From positions 1 through 11,234 of the forward strand of contig JAJPKG010000438.1 in assembly GCA_021323815.1 (NCBI GenBank): a DNA stretch of 11,234 bases. Direction: 5' to 3'. Source of the DNA: Pseudomonadota bacterium. GTDB lineage: Bacteria > Chloroflexota > Ktedonobacteria > Ktedonobacterales > JACDGC01. Below, piece by piece: positions 6,941-11,234 of this stretch (positions are counted from its first letter, which is position 1; every line of letters begins with the position of its first letter). The notes beneath the pieces are model-generated. The model was not told the origin of the DNA. It did not search any database and worked only from the letters and a program-made list of their open reading frames with translations. The translations under genes and the position numbers were made by a program.

Positions 6941-6977
6941 AAAAAGCCGTTCCATCAGAGACACCTAGATGGAAGGC
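6941..6977 (-). terminator. Intrinsic terminator of the VIT transporter gene
   Basis: Read on the minus strand, GCCTTCCATC and GATGGAA-C-GGC form a 10-bp stem with one bulged base and an 11-nt loop. It is followed directly by TTTTT (6945-6941). It starts 46 nt after the stop codon of the minus-strand transporter gene, as expected for its rho-independent terminator. Confidence 0.75.
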
Positions 6978-7023
6978 GAAAAGTTCGCGCAATGGGGCGG
7001 TGATCTCGCAAAAGCGAGGATGA

Positions 7024-7851
7024 CTAATAGCCAAAGATGTGCGGAATGATGTTGCCAAGAAAATAGCCGCCGCCAGCGGAAACGATCCCCACCAGGACGA
7101 TCTCAGCAACACTTCTGAAGAGATTCATTTGAGCCAGTCTCCCTTTGATAATTCCTACAATGATGAGCGCGATGAGCGTCAACAGCAATGAGAGGGGTAA
7201 CGCCGTGCGAACAGGGAAGAAGAAATAGGCGATTAAGGGAAAAATGGAACCTATGATATAGGAAATCCCCATCGTTAATGCTTCGGGGATTTGAACTGTT
7301 TCCACATCCATCTGCAAGCCAAGTTCCTTCTCAACCATCGTTCTTTGATACGCCGGCTGATACTTTGCAAGAAGTGTTGTTATCTGTCGTGCGTCTTCTT
7401 CGCTGATGCCTTCATGTTCAAGGAGTTGTGCCATTTCTTGCAATTCATAGCGAGGATTAGTGCGCATCTCTTGCAGTTCTTTAGCGATCTCTGTTTGCTG
7501 CACCTGAGCTTCAGAACGTGCCGAAATAAATTCTCCTGCTCCCATTGAAAGCGCGCCGGCGAAGGCCTCAGCTAGCCCGGCGATGACCACCACATGCGAA
7601 TTATTGGTTCCCCCCGCAACACCGCTGATGACACCCAATGGAACCAAAAGACCATCAAGCGAACCGAAGACGAGTTGGCGAATCCGCTCTAATTTCCCAA
7701 TACGCTCCTTCTCTACAAATAACTGGTCATTTTCCTGTGATTGGCGACCCTGTGATTGGGCGTTATCAGCCCCCGTGAAAGGAATTCTTGATGGGCGGAC
7801 CCGTGCTGCGGATATGCCTGCCGATGGTAACCGGCGAGAAGCCTTTCTCAT
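7024..7851 (-). CDS. VIT1/CCC1-family Fe(II)/Mn(II) transporter
   Basis: Members of this family move ferrous iron or manganese out of the cytoplasm, in exchange for protons in characterised cases. The 275-residue product has a hydrophilic N-terminal stretch (1-55). TM1 is at about 60-80 with the conserved FGSLDGLLVPLG (D66), and TM2 at 87-110 with AEAFAGALSMGAGEF (E95, M103, E107). A Glu-rich cytoplasmic metal-binding helical domain (111-190) follows. TM3-TM5 lie near 192-212, 218-236 and 248-268, ending SAGGGYFLGNIIPHIFGY. The five-helix layout and these residues match the family. The start at 7851 has AAGAAGGA five bases upstream on the minus strand. GC is about 45% over 7141-7260 by hand count, against 60% or more in neighbours, suggesting recent acquisition or a different origin. 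Iron versus manganese cannot be decided from sequence alone. Confidence 0.9.
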   Translation of the reverse strand: MRKASRRLPSAGISAARVRPSRIPFTGADNAQSQGRQSQENDQLFVEKERIGKLERIRQLVFGSLDGLLVPLGVISGVAGGTNNSHVVVIAGLAEAFAGALSMGAGEFISARSEAQVQQTEIAKELQEMRTNPRYELQEMAQLLEHEGISEEDARQITTLLAKYQPAYQRTMVEKELGLQMDVETVQIPEALTMGISYIIGSIFPLIAYFFFPVRTALPLSLLLTLIALIIVGIIKGRLAQMNLFRSVAEIVLVGIVSAGGGYFLGNIIPHIFGY

Positions 7852-7895
7852 GATGGTCCTTCTTCTCTCTGTCTGTATCTGGTGCTTATAAAGCT

Positions 7896-7925
7896 AAGAT
7901 AGCGCAAAAACGATGCCTGCTGCAA
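7896..7925 (-). promoter_or_regulatory. Tentative promoter of the VIT transporter gene
   Basis: On the minus strand TTGCAG (7925-7920) and TATCTT (7901-7896) are 18 nt apart. The predicted start near 7889 leaves a leader of about 38 nt. The -35 matches only half of the consensus. No clear Fur- or MntR-like operator was recognised. Confidence 0.35.
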
Positions 7926-7995
7926 TCTCTGCCTGGCACCAATGATGCGTTTCAAAACCGCGAATGGAAACCTCACAGATAAGGAGGCACGCGCA

Positions 7996-8271
7996 ATGCA
8001 AAAAGTTACACATATCATCGGCATCATCATCGGTCGCATGTTCCGCGCTCTCATTGCCTGGGGTTTGATCATCGGCGGCATTGCCACCGGCTGGTTCAGC
8101 CTCACCTCACACCGCATGCCGCGCAACAGCGAATGGGGCCTCATCATCGGCATCGCCATCGTCGCCGGCCTGCTGGGGATGATGAGCGCGCTGGTGTGGG
8201 AACTCTCGCACCTCGGCACCATCTCGCGCGCCCTGCGGCACCGCCACGAACACCAGACCACCACAACATAG
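7996..8271 (+). CDS. Small two-TM membrane protein, function unknown
   Basis: I do not recognise a family. The 91-residue product starts at an ATG eight bases after a full AAGGAGG (7981-7987). An in-frame ATG at 7942 has no such site and would add 18 hydrophilic residues, so it is rejected. Two hydrophobic helices lie at about 16-36 and 47-69. Each contains the same motif WGLIIG (22-27 and 47-52), suggesting that the two halves are a small internal repeat. The loop between them is short and basic (SHRMPRNSE). The C-terminal tail is rich in His and Arg (RHRHEHQ) and ends in four Thr. The gene is divergent from the VIT metal transporter across 144 bases. A link to metal handling through the His tail is only a guess. 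The ribosome binding site and the repeated motif make it very likely a real gene. Confidence 0.75.
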   Translation: MQKVTHIIGIIIGRMFRALIAWGLIIGGIATGWFSLTSHRMPRNSEWGLIIGIAIVAGLLGMMSALVWELSHLGTISRALRHRHEHQTTTT

Positions 8272-8311
8272 TCACTGCCGGCAACGCTGCCATCGCAGTC
8301 ATGGGCGCGAT

Positions 8312-8320
8312 TGTTATACA
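8312..8320 (+). promoter_or_regulatory. Extended -10 promoter of the amidohydrolase gene
   Basis: TGTTATACA contains the TGn motif directly before TATACA (8315-8320). No good -35 lies 16-18 nt upstream, as is common for extended -10 promoters. A start near 8327 would place the ATG at 8335 almost at the transcript end and favours the ATG at 8353. Confidence 0.4.
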
Positions 8321-8352
8321 CTGCAAGCGAGATCATGCCTGAGGTGCACACC

Positions 8353-9975
8353 ATGACGTATCCGTATCCCCCGCCGCTGTTGCTGACGAACGGCGTCATT
8401 CACACGCTGGATGACGCCGCGCCTGAGGCCGAGGCACTGGCCATCGACCGCGCCACCGGGCGCATCCTGGCGGTGGGAACGGAGCGCGACGTGCGCGCCG
8501 CGATCGGCGTCTTTGCCCAGGTCGAGAGGGTGGATCTGCGCGGCCAGGTGGTCATCCCCGGCTTGATCGACGCGCACACGCATCTGCTGGGGACGGCGCG
8601 CGACACAGCGGAGATTGATCTCGCCGGCTGCGCGGATGCCGCCGAGGCTGTTGCCCGCGTGGCCCAGCGCGCCGCCACGTTGCCGAAAGGCACGTGGATT
8701 CGTGGGCGGCACTGGAATCAACAATTCTGGCCGGGGCGAGCGTTTCCCACCCGCGCCATGCTGGATGCCGCCGTGCCGGAGCATCCTGTTGCGCTGTGGG
8801 CACACAGCCAGCACGTGATGTGGGTAAACTCCGCCGCGCTCGCACGCGCCGGCATCAGTGCCCAGACGCCTGATCCCCCCGGCGGCGTCATTGGGCGCGA
8901 CGAGCAGGGCGAGCTGACAGGCATCCTTTATGAGATGGGCGCGACGGATCTGATCGATGATGCGTGGGAAAGCGAGAGCGACATCGAAGAAGCCGAGCTG
9001 GCCTCGCTGGAACGCACCTTGCGCGAGATGGCGGCGCGAGGGCTGACGGGCGCGCACACGATGGAAAGCGGGCGCTCGCTGCAAATGATGCAACGCCTGC
9101 ACGCGCGAGGCAGATTGCCCTTGCGCGTGGAGTATTTCCTGCGCGTCAACCAGCTTGACGCCGCCCACGCCGTCGGCCTGGAAAGCGGCTTCGGCGACGA
9201 CTGGCTGCGTCTGGCGGGGATTAAGATCTTCGCGGATGGCGCGCTGGGCACGCGCACCGCCGCCATGTTGCATCCCTTCGAGGGCGAGCCGGGGAACACC
9301 GGCATCCTCACCACCCCGGCGGATGTGATGGAAGCGCGGGTCAAGAGCGCGGCGCGGGGGGGCCTGGGCGTCGCCATTCATGCCATCGGGGACCGCGCAG
9401 TAAAGGTGGCATTGAACGGCATCGAGCGCGCTCTGGCTTCCGGCGCGCCCCGGCGGCGCTTCCGCCTGGAACACATTCAACTCGCCACGCCGTCGGACAT
9501 CGCCCGCATGGCGCGGTTGGGCGTCGTGGGGTCGGTGCAACCCTTTCACGCTGTCTCGGACCGCGACGTGGCGGACCGCCTGTGGGGCAAGCGCGCCGCC
9601 AGGAGCTATGCCTATGCCACGCTGGCGAATCAGGGTGTGCGGCTGGCGCTCGGTTCCGACGTGCCCATCGAGACGTGCGATCCGTGGCGCATCATGCACG
9701 CTGCCATCACCCGCACCGACGATGCCACGCCGGATCGCCCCGGCTGGCATCCCGAACAGGCACTCAGCCCGGCGCAGGCACTGTGGGGATACACCGTTGG
9801 CGCGGCCTGGGCGGCGGGCGACGAAGCGCGCCTCGGTCGCCTCGCCCCCGGCATGCTCGGTGATTGCCTTATCCTGCCCGCCGATCCACTGCAATTGCCC
9901 ACGCGCGAGCTACCTCGCATGCAGCCCGTCGCCGTCATCGTCGGCGGACAGGTGATGCATGGCGCGCTGCATTGA
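8353..9975 (+). CDS. YtcJ/NfdA-like metal-dependent amidohydrolase
   Basis: This belongs to the amidohydrolase superfamily, amidohydrolase-3 (YtcJ-like) branch, whose members hydrolyse amide or related bonds at a one- or two-metal centre in a TIM barrel. Some are N-substituted formamide deformylases. The 540-residue length is typical. Metal ligands can be placed at H75 and H77 (IDAHTH), K291 (GIKIFADGALGT), H343 (AIHAIGD), H374 (LEHIQ) and D436 (LGSDVPIE). Other family segments are WAHSQHVMWVNSAAL near 149-163, PGGVIGRDEQGELTGILYE near 176-194 and the C-terminal beta-sandwich return around LAPGMLGDCLILPADP. All catalytic positions are intact. The start at 8353 has GAGGTG six bases upstream (8341-8346); in-frame starts at 8311 (TTG) and 8335 are possible but less well placed. 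The substrate is not predictable. No pathway partners are adjacent. Confidence 0.93.
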   Translation: MTYPYPPPLLLTNGVIHTLDDAAPEAEALAIDRATGRILAVGTERDVRAAIGVFAQVERVDLRGQVVIPGLIDAHTHLLGTARDTAEIDLAGCADAAEAVARVAQRAATLPKGTWIRGRHWNQQFWPGRAFPTRAMLDAAVPEHPVALWAHSQHVMWVNSAALARAGISAQTPDPPGGVIGRDEQGELTGILYEMGATDLIDDAWESESDIEEAELASLERTLREMAARGLTGAHTMESGRSLQMMQRLHARGRLPLRVEYFLRVNQLDAAHAVGLESGFGDDWLRLAGIKIFADGALGTRTAAMLHPFEGEPGNTGILTTPADVMEARVKSAARGGLGVAIHAIGDRAVKVALNGIERALASGAPRRRFRLEHIQLATPSDIARMARLGVVGSVQPFHAVSDRDVADRLWGKRAARSYAYATLANQGVRLALGSDVPIETCDPWRIMHAAITRTDDATPDRPGWHPEQALSPAQALWGYTVGAAWAAGDEARLGRLAPGMLGDCLILPADPLQLPTRELPRMQPVAVIVGGQVMHGALH

Positions 9976-9979
9976 AGGT

Positions 9980-9997
9980 CGGCAGTTCCTGCCGTTT
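9980..9997 (+). terminator. Possible terminator of the amidohydrolase gene
   Basis: CGGCAG-TTC-CTGCCG is a perfect 6-bp stem followed by TTT then G, starting four bases after the stop. The T tract is short, so termination may be weak. Confidence 0.45.
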
Positions 9998-10042
9998 GCA
10001 AATGAACGCTGCTCATAGCCCACCCGGCCTCTTTTCCGAACC

Positions 10043-10059
10043 GGGGACAACATGTCCCC
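10043..10059. other. Strong hairpin between convergent genes
   Basis: GGGGACA-ACA-TGTCCCC is a perfect 7-bp stem with a 3-nt loop. It lies between the converging ends of the amidohydrolase and the propeller gene. It has no T tract on either strand but could block read-through or mark transcript 3' ends. Confidence 0.45.
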
Positions 10060-10086
10060 AGTGAGCCGCGTAAGGCGAGAGCTACG

Positions 10087-11234
10087 TTATCCAGCCTGCT
10101 GATAGATCGTCCACGCGCCGTCGTGATAATGCAGTAGCAGCGGCTGGGCGCGAGCCAGGATATCAGTGTCCGTGACGGTATCTCCGGCAGGGATGTTCGA
10201 TTCATAGCCGACTGCCCAGCCGTCCTCCGGCGATGGAAAGCTGAAGCTGAGGATGGCGTCATTGGTCGCGCCGCTTTGGGGTGATGATGTGCGCTGCCAG
10301 GAACCATGCACATAATGCAGCAACACGATGTTCTGACTGAAATTCGTCGTCGTGTCGCCACTGAGCGAGCTGTGATCGATGCCGGCCATCCAGCCTTCCG
10401 AGGCTGAGGGCATGGCGAGGGCGTCAAGCATCACATCGTCGCTCTGCGCCAGGGGCAAAGATGCCGCATGCCACTGGCCGTTCGTATAATGATAGACCAA
10501 TTGCTTGAGCGGCACACGATAGGTGTTGCCGTTGACCGGCACAATCTCGCTCGCGTTTGCCCAACCATCATCCGGCGATGAAAACGCCAGATGGTCGGGT
10601 TCGGCAGTGATATTTCCCAAGACGGAATAAGCCAGCGACCATACCCCGTTTCGATAATGCAGGAATGCGATGCCACCATCTGAAGCAGTGGCAGTGCTCA
10701 CGCTGGCGACGGCCCATCCTTCGCTCGCGCTCACCATCTGAAAATCAGTCACAGAGATGATTTGCAGGCCGCCTAAGGATGATAGATTCTGCTCATTCCA
10801 GGTTTCGCCGTCAAAATGATAAAGCGCCGGGGGTTGCGAGCCGCCGAACCGCGTGCTGAGCCACACCGAGGTTGGCGACAGCGCCTGAATGCGCCCTACG
10901 TCGCTCTGCGATGGTGCCGGCACCTGACTCCATCTGCCACCGGTGTAATGCAGCACAAACACCCCACCACGATTGTTGCTGCCGGCAGCCCAGCCATCCG
11001 AAGCGGAATCCATCGAGATTGAGCCATAAAACACACCCCTGGTTTTGGGAACCCCAACCGGGATGAGAACCGGCGACCAGACACCATTTTTATAATGATA
11101 GAGCGTCGCGTCATTCTGCGGCACCTCGCCTGACGGCGTTTGACTGATCGCGCCAATGGCCCAGCCTTCTGTTGGCGACACCATGCTCACGCCGGCGAAG
11201 ATGCCTTTCGTGCCGGGCAACGATATCACCAGCG
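10087..11234 (-). CDS. Beta-propeller-like repeat protein, 5' partial
   Basis: The frame stays open to the window end, so the N-terminus is outside; the GTG at 11229 lies in mid-gene and is not trusted. About 381 residues are visible, and I count seven repeat units of 43-58 residues. Each has a turn of the type S-x-x-(D/E)-G-W-A-x-G and, about 20-30 residues later, a strand pair L-x-H-Y-x-x-G-x-W. Counted from the GTG, the G-W pairs (V-W in the third unit) fall at 22, 79, 122, 171, 222, 279 and 337, and the HY strands at 43-51, 92-100, 136-144, 189-197, 245-253, 303-311 and 365-373. The protein ends right after the last unit (TIYQQAG). Such kelch/BNR/Ycf48-like units form beta-propellers, often on secreted or surface proteins; location cannot be checked without the N-terminus. 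No catalytic residues are apparent. A binding role is inference. The stop is TAA at 10089-10087. Confidence 0.85.
   Translation of the reverse strand, partial: LVISLPGTKGIFAGVSMVSPTEGWAIGAISQTPSGEVPQNDATLYHYKNGVWSPVLIPVGVPKTRGVFYGSISMDSASDGWAAGSNNRGGVFVLHYTGGRWSQVPAPSQSDVGRIQALSPTSVWLSTRFGGSQPPALYHFDGETWNEQNLSSLGGLQIISVTDFQMVSASEGWAVASVSTATASDGGIAFLHYRNGVWSLAYSVLGNITAEPDHLAFSSPDDGWANASEIVPVNGNTYRVPLKQLVYHYTNGQWHAASLPLAQSDDVMLDALAMPSASEGWMAGIDHSSLSGDTTTNFSQNIVLLHYVHGSWQRTSSPQSGATNDAILSFSFPSPEDGWAVGYESNIPAGDTVTDTDILARAQPLLLHYHDGAWTIYQQAG

Noticed and set aside
7005..7018. CTCGC-AAAA-GCGAG hairpin just after the VIT stop codon
   Set aside because: It lacks a T tract on the minus strand; the stem with TTTTT at 6941-6977 is the better terminator.
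7881..7940. GGTGC ... GCACC inverted repeat and a TGCCTG direct repeat in the VIT/small-protein divergent gap
   Set aside because: The arms are only 5-6 bases and far apart; no known metal-regulator operator is matched.
8314..9894. Long open frame (526 codons) antisense to the amidohydrolase gene
   Set aside because: It is a side effect of high-GC codon use in the real gene. The translation is Arg/Gln/Gly-rich with no recognisable motif.
1..11234. CRISPR array, tRNA or rRNA genes, insertion sequences, attachment sites
   Set aside because: I looked for regularly spaced repeats, cloverleaf patterns, transposase motifs and terminal inverted repeats and found none.

Overview
The window is ordinary chromosomal DNA from a GC-rich bacterium. 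Hand counts give roughly 60-73% GC in most genes, with one stretch near 45%. The content fits a member of the Chloroflexota, possibly a Ktedonobacteria-like lineage. The hints are an AAA/NB-ARC-type ATPase with TPRs of the 'PLIGRE...GPAGVGKTRLA' class, a beta-propeller protein built of 'S-x-EGWAxG ... LLHYxxGxW' units, and secreted two-domain proteins of unknown function. This assignment is inference from gene style; there is no rRNA or other direct marker.

Layout: (1) 1-2130 (+), the 3' part of a large STAND-type ATPase/TPR regulator that begins before the window. (2) 2188-2959, a self-contained infC unit (translation initiation factor IF-3): an extended -10 promoter, a leader that starts with a hairpin, a strong Shine-Dalgarno, an apparent AUC start codon and a terminator. 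The usual rpmI-rplT partners do not follow. (3) 3058-4560 (+), a membrane-anchored or secreted protein with two tandem copies of a four-cysteine, lectin-like beta domain, behind its own sigma-70-type promoter. (4) 4774-5316 (+), a GNAT acetyltransferase. (5) 5413-6714 (-), a membrane-hairpin protein with a cytoplasmic beta domain and long coiled coils, function unknown. (6) 7024-7851 (-), a VIT1/CCC1-family Fe/Mn transporter in clearly lower-GC DNA, with a good intrinsic terminator. (7) 7996-8271 (+), a 91-residue two-TM protein divergent from the transporter. (8) 8353-9975 (+), a YtcJ-like amidohydrolase. (9) 10087-11234 (-), the 3' part of a repeat protein with seven beta-propeller-like units, running off the window.

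The genes do not form one operon or pathway. Most have their own promoter, and the gaps carry promoter or terminator signals. I see no CRISPR array, tRNA, rRNA, insertion sequence or defence or biosynthetic cluster, and no convincing new multi-gene system. The points worth a second look are the non-canonical infC start with its leader hairpin, the duplicated Cys4 domain protein, the low-GC VIT gene next to a small His-tailed membrane protein, and the unclassified coiled-coil membrane protein.
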